Shown: positions 1-6,503, numbered from the stretch's first letter. The stretch: DNA of 8,287 nucleotides from Flavobacteriaceae bacterium (GCA_030625995.1 DAOUPU010000101.1:1-8287); one strand, 5' to 3'. The notes: generated from the letters alone by a model not told the origin. Made by a program: numbers and translations.

Positions 1-858
1 TCTCAAATGCCTTTTCATAAATCTTTACACGAAACAAGACCATTTAAAGGGAACATTCATGTGGCAGGAAGAATTAGTCATTTTTTAAAAGATTCTGAAA
101 TTGGAGACTCCCATAAAAATTGTGACAAAGTACAAGATCCATATTCCCTTAGATGTATGCCTCAGGTGCACGGTAGCTCTCGGAACGCCTGGCTACATTT
201 AAAGGAAATAGTTGAGGTTGAATTGAATTCGGTTACCGATAACCCCATTATTATTTCAGAGGATCTGATCATTAGCGGAGGTAGTTTCCACGGTCAGCCT
301 CTTGCAATGCCATTGGATTATGCCTGTTTGGCGGCGGCAGAACTCGGGTCTATTTCAGATAGGAGAAGTTATTTATCATTAGAAGGGAAATATGAAGGAA
401 CACCGAGATTATTGTTAAAAGATACCGGTCTTAATTCCGGTTTTATGATATTACAATATACTACTGCTGCCTTGGTAAGCGAGAACAAAGGATTATGTTT
501 TCCCGCCAGTGCAGATAGTATTCCAACCTCTTTAGGCCAGGAAGATCATGTTAGTATGGGGTCTATTGGAGGAAGAAAAGCATTGAGAGTAATTAATAAT
601 CTCGAAAAAATATTGGCTATTGAATTACTTTGTGCTGCACAAGCATTTGATTTTAGAAGTCCTTTAAAATCAAGCAAAATTTTAAGCGAAGTGCATGAAC
701 TAATTCGTGAGCATGTAGATCATACAACGGAAGATCGTATATTTTCTATCGACATTGAAAAGGCGATCGAATTGATTAAAAATAAAAATTTATTAGCCGT
801 AATCAATAAACACACGAAATCCTTTAGTGATTACGATTCCTTATTCGAAACTTATTAA
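1..858 (+). CDS. hutH: Histidine ammonia-lyase, C-terminal part (5' end outside window)
   Basis: This cytosolic MIO-dependent lyase removes ammonia from L-histidine to give urocanate, the first step of histidine degradation. The frame is open to base 1, so about 285 residues are visible of a family length near 500. The N-terminal part with the Ala-Ser-Gly triad that forms the MIO cofactor lies upstream and cannot be checked. Counting from base 1, family signatures appear in the right order: QDPYSLRC (about 45-52), SVTDNP (77-82), GGSFHGQP, GLNSGFM, SENK, then PTS-x-x-QEDHVSM with Q180, E181, D182 and H183, and an AAQAFDFR helix. The internal ATG at base 7 is not a start, because it lies in the middle of the conserved fold. 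Urocanate hydratase follows after 9 bp, which supports HAL over the related phenylalanine or tyrosine lyases. The frame is intact and ends in TAA. Confidence 0.96.
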   Translation, partial: SQMPFHKSLHETRPFKGNIHVAGRISHFLKDSEIGDSHKNCDKVQDPYSLRCMPQVHGSSRNAWLHLKEIVEVELNSVTDNPIIISEDLIISGGSFHGQPLAMPLDYACLAAAELGSISDRRSYLSLEGKYEGTPRLLLKDTGLNSGFMILQYTTAALVSENKGLCFPASADSIPTSLGQEDHVSMGSIGGRKALRVINNLEKILAIELLCAAQAFDFRSPLKSSKILSEVHELIREHVDHTTEDRIFSIDIEKAIELIKNKNLLAVINKHTKSFSDYDSLFETY

Positions 859-867
859 TATTTTACC

Positions 868-2892
868 ATGAGCATCACGAAAAAAGATACAGTATTTCAA
901 GAACAAATATTAGAAGGTATTCCTCACAAATTACCGGCAAAAAAAGCATATCCTGAAAATGTGAATAGAGCACCGAAAAGGAAAGATATTTTGTCCTTAG
1001 AAGAAAAGAAGTTGGCGGTTCGAAATGCACTACGTTATTTCCCTGAGGAATGGCATACAGAGTTGGCTCAAGAATTTAGAGATGAATTAAATGATTGTGG
1101 TCGAATTTATATGTATCGCTTTAAGCCGGATTATGAAATGTATGCTCGTCCGATAGATGCCTATCCTGCAAAAATAGCCAGTGCCTCAGCAATAATGCTC
1201 ATGATTCAAAATAATTTGGATCCTGCAGTAGCCCAACATCCGGAAGAGCTAATTACCTATGGAGGGAATGGCGCTGTTTTTCAAAATTGGGGACAATATC
1301 TTTTGACAATGCAGTATTTGGCAACAATGAGTGAGCAACAAACACTACATATGTATTCCGGACATCCGATGGGATTATTTCCATCTTCAAAAGATGCTCC
1401 ACGCGTTATTATAACGAATGGAATGATGGTACCCAACTACTCACAACCTGATGATCTAGAGCGTTTTAATGCTTTAGGTGTTACACAATATGGTCAAATG
1501 ACCGCAGGTTCTTATATGTACATCGGACCACAGGGAATAGTTCATGGTACAACAATTACATTAATGAATGCTTTTAGAAAAATCCTTAAAGAAAATGAAA
1601 ATTCAAAAGGGAAAATATTCCTTACTTCCGGTTTAGGAGGTATGAGCGGTGCCCAGCCTAAGGCAGGTAATATTGCTGGCTGCATTACCGTTTGTGCAGA
1701 AGTTAACCCTAAGGCGGCAATTAAACGACACGAACAAGGGTGGGCCGATATTTTAATTGACAATATCGAAGAGCTCGTTAAAAGAGTTATTGAGTCGAAA
1801 GAAAACAATGAGGTGCTTTCCATAGCATTTATTGGAAATATAGTTGATGTGTGGGAAAGCTTTTACGATGAAAATATATTTGTCCATGTTGGGTCCGATC
1901 AAACATCGTTGCATAATCCATGGTCTGGAGGATATTATCCGGTTGATCTAAGTTTTGAGGCGTCGAATGATTTACTAAAAGATGATCCTGAATTATTTAA
2001 GGAAAAAGTTCAAGAATCGTTAAGGCGACAAACAAATTCAATTAATAAGCACGCCTCCAGAGGAACTTACTTTTTTGATTATGGAAATGCCTTTTTATTA
2101 GAGGCGTCAAGAGCTGGTGCAGATATAATGGATAAAAATCAGATCGACTTTAAATACCCCTCTTATGTGCAGGATATTTTGGGCCCGATGTGCTTTGATT
2201 ATGGATTTGGTCCCTTTCGATGGGTTTGTACCTCAGGGAATTCTGAAGACCTGGAGTTAACCGATGAAATAGCCTTAAATGTTTTGAGAGATATTCAGAC
2301 AACAGCCCCAAAAGAGATTGAACTTCAAATGAATGATAATATAATTTGGATTCAGGATGCCAGGAAAAATAAGTTAGTGGTAGGCTCTCAGGCAAGAATT
2401 TTATATGCGGACGCAGAAGGAAGAGTAAAAATTGCTACAGCTTTTAATAATGCCGTTGAATCCGGAGAAATATCGGCACCCGTGGTGCTGGGAAGGGACC
2501 ACCATGACGTTAGTGGAACAGATTCTCCATACAGAGAAACGAGCAATATTTATGACGGAAGTAAATTTACTGCTGATATGGCTATACACAATGTAATTGG
2601 AGATAGTTTCAGAGGTGCTACATGGGTTTCTATTCATAACGGTGGAGGCGTTGGTTGGGGGGAAGTTATAAATGGAGGTTTTGGAATGCTACTTGATGGA
2701 ACTAAAGAATCCGAACAAAAATTGCAGAACATGTTATTTTATGATGTAAATAATGGCATTGCCAGGAGAAGTTGGGCGAGAAATAAGGAAGCCCTCTATG
2801 CTGTTAAAAGAGAAATGGCAAGGTCGCCCTCATTGAAAGTAACGCTACCGAAAATTGTAGAAGATGATCTCTTGGATGCGCTTTATGAGTGA
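868..2892 (+). CDS. hutU: Urocanate hydratase (urocanase), long eukaryote-like form
   Basis: This cytosolic enzyme uses tightly bound NAD+ as an electrophile to hydrate urocanate to 4-imidazolone-5-propionate, the step after HutH. At 674 aa it is about 115 residues longer than classic bacterial urocanases (about 555-560 aa) and close to animal UROC1 (about 676 aa). The N-terminal extension carries LAVRNALRYFP as in the long form. The core follows: YGGNG from Y131, SGHPMGLFPSS, GQMTAGS, the NAD-binding loop GLGGMSGAQPKAG (255-267), GPFRWVCTSG with C454, QARILY (508-513), GRDHHDVSGTDSP and a glycine-rich GGGVGWGEVINGGFG from about residue 592. At the place where Pseudomonas urocanase has its reactive Cys410 (PARICW), my by-eye alignment gives Leu512. 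The ATG at 868 is 9 bp after the hutH stop, with no Shine-Dalgarno site, so the two are probably co-transcribed. The function is secure. Confidence 0.97.
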   Translation: MSITKKDTVFQEQILEGIPHKLPAKKAYPENVNRAPKRKDILSLEEKKLAVRNALRYFPEEWHTELAQEFRDELNDCGRIYMYRFKPDYEMYARPIDAYPAKIASASAIMLMIQNNLDPAVAQHPEELITYGGNGAVFQNWGQYLLTMQYLATMSEQQTLHMYSGHPMGLFPSSKDAPRVIITNGMMVPNYSQPDDLERFNALGVTQYGQMTAGSYMYIGPQGIVHGTTITLMNAFRKILKENENSKGKIFLTSGLGGMSGAQPKAGNIAGCITVCAEVNPKAAIKRHEQGWADILIDNIEELVKRVIESKENNEVLSIAFIGNIVDVWESFYDENIFVHVGSDQTSLHNPWSGGYYPVDLSFEASNDLLKDDPELFKEKVQESLRRQTNSINKHASRGTYFFDYGNAFLLEASRAGADIMDKNQIDFKYPSYVQDILGPMCFDYGFGPFRWVCTSGNSEDLELTDEIALNVLRDIQTTAPKEIELQMNDNIIWIQDARKNKLVVGSQARILYADAEGRVKIATAFNNAVESGEISAPVVLGRDHHDVSGTDSPYRETSNIYDGSKFTADMAIHNVIGDSFRGATWVSIHNGGGVGWGEVINGGFGMLLDGTKESEQKLQNMLFYDVNNGIARRSWARNKEALYAVKREMARSPSLKVTLPKIVEDDLLDALYE

Positions 2893-2909
2893 GGATTACA
2901 AGTTCAATT

Positions 2910-3491
2910 TTATTTTTTAAAGGTATAATTGGCACTAAGAGTTAGTATACCCATCCATCCCTCACCTACATTTTCGCCATTGGTAATTACGTTAAACTCT
3001 CTTCCTATACCAATGGTCAGACCGGCATTCCATTGCTTGGATATCTCGAATAAATAACCCCCATTTATCCATGGTTGAATTACCAAATTATAGGTTGTAC
3101 CAGTTTGGGGATCTATAGTATCTGTGTTATCTTTCCATTCCGTCCACATGTTCCAGCCATCCACATAAATTCCAATAACAAAATTTCCTTTCCAATATGG
3201 GAAATATCTTTGAACACCAATCGTCCCTCCAAAGCCCTTTGCCTTTTCTTCGTCATTATAAATACTGAAATCAGACCTGTCGGCAAAATTACCACCAAGT
3301 CTAACCCGAATCGCCAAATGCTCTTTTACAAAAAAGTTCGACGTAATTGTTGGCATAAAACCTGCCGGATAAAACTGTAATTCTGCGCCTATTTGAACTT
3401 TTTTACGGTCAGAAGTGTTTTCTTTTTGAGCATTTAACGAAGTTGTAAAGGCTAACATTAAAATCAGCAGTATTGTTATTGAAGGCTTCAT
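2910..3491 (-). CDS. Small secreted outer-membrane beta-barrel-like protein
   Basis: This 193-aa protein has a clear signal peptide: K2, a hydrophobic stretch at residues 5-16 and a likely cut after L-N-A (A21|Q22). The mature part alternates polar and aromatic or hydrophobic residues, with Gly-rich turns such as RVRLGGNFADRS, FGGTIGVQRYFPYW, WINGGYLFEIS and GLTIGIGREF. It ends in LSANYTFKK, an aromatic-rich final strand like those of eight-stranded OmpA/OmpX-type barrels. It is therefore probably an outer-membrane protein of the small porin-like kind common in Bacteroidota; no substrate can be read from it. The ATG is preceded by AAGG eight bases upstream (3500-3503 on the complement), one of the few Shine-Dalgarno-like sites here. 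It lies 37 bp after the DinB-like gene on the same strand and may be co-transcribed with it. Its stop is 17 bp from the convergent hutU stop. A secreted non-barrel beta protein is the alternative. Confidence 0.8.
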   Translation of the reverse strand: MKPSITILLILMLAFTTSLNAQKENTSDRKKVQIGAELQFYPAGFMPTITSNFFVKEHLAIRVRLGGNFADRSDFSIYNDEEKAKGFGGTIGVQRYFPYWKGNFVIGIYVDGWNMWTEWKDNTDTIDPQTGTTYNLVIQPWINGGYLFEISKQWNAGLTIGIGREFNVITNGENVGEGWMGILTLSANYTFKK

Positions 3492-3528
3492 CTGGTTTAC
3501 CTTATTAATTTTTGTTATAAATATTCGT

Positions 3529-4050
3529 TTATGTATTTGTCAGAATATTATTCTGAGCATATTTTTTATATCTTATTGTAGCCGGGGCCAAGCCAAATGT
3601 ATGATCGATATAGGATAATTTATTTAACTCCATTAATCCTATTTTTATTAACGCTTGATGATGAATACTGTGTTCCAAACAATAAGCCAGTTCTCTAAAT
3701 AAGGAAGTTCTAATCTGACTTTCTTCTCCTTCCGAACTACTGAAATTTCCAACTAAAACTAATGGTTCATCTGCCATATCAACAGTTAATTTTGAGCAAA
3801 TGAAATCAATATTTTGTATAGCTACTTCTTTATCACTTTCAATCAACAAATTCCTTTTTCTGTTATCGTAGTTGATAATTTTTGAATCTAAACCATTAAG
3901 TACACTTTGATAAAATTCTAAAATATGCCTAACATGTTCACCAATAGTAGCCCCTGATAGTAACCGGGCGCGATGGGTATACTTCTGGTTCGACAATAGT
4001 GAGAGTAAGAGCTTTATTTCTTCCAGATTTTGTTTGCAGTATCTTTTCAT
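3529..4050 (-). CDS. DinB-like four-helix-bundle protein
   Basis: This 173-aa cytosolic protein of the DinB/YfiT-like superfamily has no signal peptide. Members are four-helix bundles that bind a divalent metal through three histidines; some are thiol-dependent transferases, but most have no known substrate. Visible signatures are GEHVRHILEFYQ (37-48, with H39 and H42), YDNRKRN (61-67) followed by E71 and D73, and the long last helix ELAYCLEHSIHHQALIKIG (120-138) with H127, H130 and H131. FGLAPATIRY near the C-terminus is typical of this subgroup. Likely metal ligands are one N-terminal His plus two in the EHSIHH block, by analogy with the family. The ATG at 4050 is the only sensible start. 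It follows the YceI gene's terminator by about 35 bp, so it probably has its own promoter, but I see no clear box. The real job is unknown. Confidence 0.85.
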   Translation of the reverse strand: MKRYCKQNLEEIKLLLSLLSNQKYTHRARLLSGATIGEHVRHILEFYQSVLNGLDSKIINYDNRKRNLLIESDKEVAIQNIDFICSKLTVDMADEPLVLVGNFSSSEGEESQIRTSLFRELAYCLEHSIHHQALIKIGLMELNKLSYIDHTFGLAPATIRYKKYAQNNILTNT

Positions 4051-4083
4051 TAATCTTTAATTAATTTTTATTTTCATTACACC

Positions 4084-4120
4084 TAAAAAACCAATAAGAA
4101 AACAGTGCTCTTATTGGTTT
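4084..4120 (-). terminator. Intrinsic terminator of the OB-fold/YceI operon
   Basis: A perfect 12-bp inverted repeat, AAACCAATAAGA (4088-4099) and TCTTATTGGTTT (4109-4120), encloses a 9-nt loop. Read on the - strand, the stem starts 23 bases past the YceI stop codon and runs into a T-run (GGTTTTTTAGG), the layout of a Rho-independent terminator. On the + strand the stem is followed by TTTAATATTT, a poorer tail, so it mainly serves the - strand. Confidence 0.85.
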
Positions 4121-4143
4121 AATATTTCTAATATTTTAAAAAA

Positions 4144-4701
4144 TCAATAGTCTGCTTTTGCAGTGACTTCAATTATTTTTGCAACATTTGTAGAAGGTTT
4201 TCCCTTTTCAAAAGCTATTTCATAATCCACGAGAGTGATATTAAATACAGATTCTAATGCTACTTTTCCACTACTCACGGTAATTGTAGCATTTTCTGCA
4301 ATAGCATTGGTCACACCATTGATCGTTAATTCTCCTTTTACATCAACATTATAAGAACCATCCTTACCAAAATCAACTTGGGTGAGGTCAGTAATCTTTC
4401 CTACAAGTTTCGCTTTGGGGTTTGTTTTAGTGTCTAAGAACTTTTTACTGTTGAAATGCTCCTGCATCAACGATTTTTCAAATTCAAAACTCTGCATTGG
4501 TACAGAAAAAACTATTTCTCCTGTACTCGTCTCAATTGTACCTACTGTTTTATAATTATTGGCTTCAATATCTTCCGCAGGAGTTGTAGAAAAGAATTTG
4601 AAATGTGTTTTTGAGCTAACTAGTTTTTGTGCAGTTACAGTTAGAGACGTCATAGAAATCAAAAGAGCTGCTGCTACTGAAAATAGAGTTGTTTTTGTCA
4701 T
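4144..4701 (-). CDS. Secreted YceI-family (lipocalin-like) protein
   Basis: This 185-aa periplasmic protein of the YceI family is an eight-stranded antiparallel barrel whose characterised members bind isoprenoid-type lipids in the cavity. The N-terminus is a signal peptide with a probable cut after V-T-A (A24|Q25). The YceI pattern follows: FKFFSTTPAEDIEA (about 34-47), TGEIVFSVPMQSFEFEKSLMQEHFNSKKFLD, NPKAKLVGKI, then GELTINGVT and a final strand with KIIEVTAKADY. The length is normal for the family. The ATG at 4701 lies 20 bp after the OB-fold gene's stop on the same strand, and a strong terminator follows, so the two form an operon with YceI last. The ligand cannot be told from the sequence. 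In other bacteria YceI proteins often go with envelope stress or with cytochrome b561 or quinone-linked genes; none is visible here. Confidence 0.9.
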   Translation of the reverse strand: MTKTTLFSVAAALLISMTSLTVTAQKLVSSKTHFKFFSTTPAEDIEANNYKTVGTIETSTGEIVFSVPMQSFEFEKSLMQEHFNSKKFLDTKTNPKAKLVGKITDLTQVDFGKDGSYNVDVKGELTINGVTNAIAENATITVSSGKVALESVFNITLVDYEIAFEKGKPSTNVAKIIEVTAKADY

Positions 4702-4721
4702 GTTTAAAATTTTATTAATTA

Positions 4722-5252
4722 TTAATTAAGGTTTGAAATTATATCACTTTTTTCGATTATTACGTTTTCGTACATTTCCAGATCTTCATCATAGGAAGCG
4801 CCAGACCTTATTACCCCTTTTATGATAATCCGATCGCCAATTTTTATGTTTTGTGTGTGAGAATTTGTAGTGGGCATAAAAGTACAACTCACGCCAGCCA
4901 TATCATTAGTAGATTTTAAAAGTATAACTGTTTGGTTATTATAATCTTCTGAAATATTAGACACCGTACCTGTTATTTCAAGTACTTTAGAATTACCTTC
5001 TTCATCTAAATATTTGTTATTCGCTTTTTGGGCATCAGATAAATATTCATTAACTATTTCACTGGCATTATAACTAAAATCAGTATTTGTATTTTGAACA
5101 TCTCTCGCTGGTTTATTAAACATATAGTATACGATGCCGCCTCCAATTAGAATTACTACGCCTATCAGCAAAAGTACTATTCTGAAAATTTTCTTTTTTG
5201 TTGTCACCTTTCTGTTTTTTACTTTATTTCTAAAAACTGATGATATAGACAA
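4722..5252 (-). CDS. Membrane-anchored OB-fold protein (tRNA_anti-like family)
   Basis: A basic N-terminus is followed by one transmembrane helix (about residues 25-44) and then a soluble domain facing the periplasm. Residues 59-82 form a helical lead-in (ASEIVNEYLSDAQKANNKYLD). An OB-fold of the tRNA_anti-like kind follows from about 89 to 176, with VLEITGTVSNIS, TVILLKSTN, the V-S-C-T-F strand and GDRIIIKGVIRSG. This architecture recurs in Bacteroidota beside YceI genes; the ligand is unknown, and despite the family name there is no sign of tRNA binding. The start is doubtful. The listed first codon is TTG at 5252, with AGGA 13 nt upstream, and no ATG precedes the membrane helix. A GTG at 5207 (residue 16) would give a 161-aa protein starting V-T-T-K-K-K, closer to relatives that begin with a short lysine run. 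It is first in an operon with YceI, 20 bp away. The 160 bp upstream show no clear promoter. Confidence 0.78.
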   Translation of the reverse strand: MSISSVFRNKVKNRKVTTKKKIFRIVLLLIGVVILIGGGIVYYMFNKPARDVQNTNTDFSYNASEIVNEYLSDAQKANNKYLDEEGNSKVLEITGTVSNISEDYNNQTVILLKSTNDMAGVSCTFMPTTNSHTQNIKIGDRIIIKGVIRSGASYDEDLEMYENVIIEKSDIISNLN

Positions 5253-5412
5253 GGATAATAATAGTTCCTAACAAAAAAATTAAAAAAAATAACGCACAGC
5301 TTAAATTTATTAAGATTAGCACGCTCTTGTTTTATTTATAATTATTACCTAATTATTTCAGGTATAGCTATTTAAAAAAATGCGGATCTGTTTTATAAGT
5401 TCGATGAAAATA

Positions 5413-5862
5413 CTATTTATTAGTACTTTCCGTTTTGCTTAATGCTTGTGGCCATAAATAATAGCCAGTTATTGCACCGAAGAATAGAAAAATTAGTTGC
5501 ATGTATTGGGGGATTTCATTGGGTATATATCTTCCTAAAAGGAAAATAATAATTGATATTAGTAATAAAATAGTTATTGCGATAGGCTCCGGAATTGTCC
5601 ATTTTTTTTCTTTTTTACTCACGAACAAGTGAGATGAGAGAATACCCCAAATCCAGGTAATTACAAACAATTTTCCTCTGGCTTTCTCACGGATGACCAT
5701 ACTGATATTTTCTTCCTGATCATCTATATATAGATACACATCCCATACAATTAGAAAGAGGACAACAACAATTATAACAAATTGGGTGTTTCGTCCAGTT
5801 TTTGAATTAATAATATTCTCAAGGTTTGTAATTACTTTTTTGTTTATTTTATCCAGACGCAT
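5413..5862 (-). CDS. Four-helix membrane protein A, paralogue of its upstream neighbour
   Basis: I cannot assign this 149-aa integral membrane protein to a named family. Four hydrophobic helices are visible at about residues 28-46, 64-81, 94-110 and 121-137, with a basic N-terminus. It aligns almost without gaps to the next gene upstream (offset 15-16 residues). Shared positions are D41, YLY at 43-45, IS at 53-54, GK at 63-64, IT at 68-69, WG at 72-73, L75, H78, F80, G129, G133 and W137. The C-terminal motif here is GAITGYYLWPQ. I chose the ATG at 5862, which leaves 10 bp after the neighbour's stop. The frame is open further to a TTG at 5916, but that would overlap the neighbour by 44 bp and add a weakly coding stretch. 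The stop is TAG. The two genes are surely co-transcribed and arose by tandem duplication. Loss of the motif glycine-histidine in helix 2 (S77-H78) and helix 4 (G133-Y134) makes this the more diverged copy. Confidence 0.8.
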   Translation of the reverse strand: MRLDKINKKVITNLENIINSKTGRNTQFVIIVVVLFLIVWDVYLYIDDQEENISMVIREKARGKLFVITWIWGILSSHLFVSKKEKKWTIPEPIAITILLLISIIIFLLGRYIPNEIPQYMQLIFLFFGAITGYYLWPQALSKTESTNK

Positions 5863-5872
5863 GATACAGATT

Positions 5873-6250
5873 TTAATAATTAAGTGACCAAAAGAAATGT
5901 CCAACAGATAGTCCAATGAGTAGAAGAATTATTTGCCCTTCCGGTTTAATTTTTATTTTAAAAAACATGCCAAAAGCTAAAAGAATAAGCATGATTTCTA
6001 AAATAATCAGTTGATTCCAGCTTGCATTACCAAAGTATGATTTATACGATCCCAGAAAAAAATGCCCTGCCAGTACGCCCCAGAAATAGGTAATGAAAAA
6101 GAATTTTCCATAAACCCAAGTTTTCAGGATATAACTTATCGTGTCTCCTTTCGTTTTGTTCAAATAAAGGTAGATATCAAAAATTATTAGGATTCCAATA
6201 ACTCCTAACAATAATTCTTCGACTACAGCGCCATTTTCTAAATAATTCAC
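5873..6250 (-). CDS. Four-helix membrane protein B with two GHFF motifs
   Basis: This 125-aa integral membrane protein has unknown function. Helices are at about residues 12-30, 49-66, 81-97 and 105-121. A D-x-YLY motif (25-29) ends helix 1, and DTIS (36-39) opens a basic/aromatic loop. Helix 2 carries WGVLAGHFF (57-65) and helix 4 GLSVGHFFW (113-121), so the GHFF signature occurs twice, two helices apart, suggesting an internal two-fold repeat. I recall similar T-I-S...G-x-L-x-GH-x-F patterns in short uncharacterised membrane proteins of phages and other bacteria, but cannot confirm kinship. The start is GTG at 6250, directly preceded by ATT; no ATG is available before helix 1, and an in-frame stop lies at 6281-6283. 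The gene comes first in a pair with protein A and is preceded by the promoter and inverted-repeat cluster at 6332-6404. A holin-like or sensor-linked role is only speculation. Confidence 0.78.
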   Translation of the reverse strand: MNYLENGAVVEELLLGVIGILIIFDIYLYLNKTKGDTISYILKTWVYGKFFFITYFWGVLAGHFFLGSYKSYFGNASWNQLIILEIMLILLAFGMFFKIKIKPEGQIILLLIGLSVGHFFWSLNY

Positions 6251-6276
6251 AATGCTTTTATTTAATTTCTTATTGA

Positions 6277-6294
6277 TTAATCAAGTTAATCAAG
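6277..6294. repeat. Perfect 9-bp tandem repeat TTAATCAAG x2
   Basis: TTAATCAAG occurs twice head to tail, 27 bp before the GTG start of membrane protein B. It lies in the expected 5' leader, between the promoter box and the start codon. It may be a binding site for a regulator, a translation-control element, or chance in AT-rich DNA. Confidence 0.6.
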
Positions 6295-6331
6295 AAAGTG
6301 TTGACTCCCGTACTAACTATATCTTATAGTT

Positions 6332-6339
6332 CAAAAATA
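6332..6339 (-). promoter_or_regulatory. Bacteroidota-type -7 promoter box for the membrane-protein pair
   Basis: On the - strand the sequence reads TATTTTTG, an exact match to the Bacteroidota primary-sigma -7 consensus TAnnTTTG. The predicted transcription start is around 6326, giving a leader of about 75 nt to the GTG at 6250. About 19 bp upstream, where TTTG or TTG is expected, the sequence is CCGC, so the -33 box is absent. Together with the inverted repeats just upstream, this suggests a promoter that needs an activator. Confidence 0.5.
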
Positions 6340-6371
6340 GAATATTCTGTTCTTTGAGCGGTGAGGTTTTT

Positions 6372-6404
6372 CCGTACAATATTTACGGTAAACCCGTAAA
6401 TATT
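6372..6404. promoter_or_regulatory. Candidate operator: 11-bp inverted repeat and three CCGTA half-sites
   Basis: AATATTTACGG (6378-6388) and CCGTAAATATT (6394-6404) are perfect inverted repeats around TAAAC. A third half-site, CCGTA at 6372-6376, also pairs with TACGG at 6384-6388. The three half-sites alternate in orientation with centres 12 and 10 bp apart, about one helical turn. The cluster lies roughly 45-80 bp upstream of the predicted start of the membrane-protein transcript, the usual place for an activator. It contains the only clustered GC-rich words in this AT-rich gap. The adjacent NarL-like regulator is the obvious candidate binder. A hairpin in RNA is the alternative, but no T-run follows on either strand. 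Confidence 0.55.
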
Positions 6405-6503
6405 TTAAATAAAGAAATTTTTTACACCCTCTATCTCCAAGGCAAGAGCCCAGGGAAAATCTTCTCTATTAAAATGATTTTAAAACACTTGGGAGGAATG
6501 CTA

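Noticed and set aside
7..12. ATG at base 7 as the start of hutH
   Set aside because: It lies inside the conserved histidine ammonia-lyase fold and the frame is open to base 1, so the gene simply begins before the window.
1542..2637. Open frames on the - strand inside hutU
   Set aside because: They are antisense to a fully conserved urocanase, have no family features, and reflect codon bias of the real gene.
3075..3380. Open frame on the + strand and one in another - strand frame inside the barrel-protein gene
   Set aside because: The - strand 193-aa frame has a signal peptide and barrel pattern; the overlapping frames show neither and have no spacing or start support.
5253..5412. Terminator or promoter between the membrane-protein pair and the OB-fold gene
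   Set aside because: Only weak AT-rich repeats (TACCT...AGGTA at about 5346-5364, CTTAA...TTAAG near 5300) are present, with no stem plus adjacent T-run and no exact TAnnTTTG box on the - strand. An OB-fold promoter probably exists here but cannot be placed.
5863..5916. Longer start (TTG at 5916) for membrane protein A
   Set aside because: It would overlap the upstream paralogue by 44 bp, uses a rare start and adds residues with no match to the paralogue; the ATG at 5862 fits better.
5413..6250. Prophage or holin module
   Set aside because: The membrane proteins recall short phage proteins, but no endolysin, integrase, structural gene or attachment site is visible in the window.
6469..6483. 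TTAAAAT-G-ATTTTAA palindrome as terminator of the regulator operon
   Set aside because: The stem is AT-only with a one-base loop and lies over 100 bp past the stop codon, with no following T-run.
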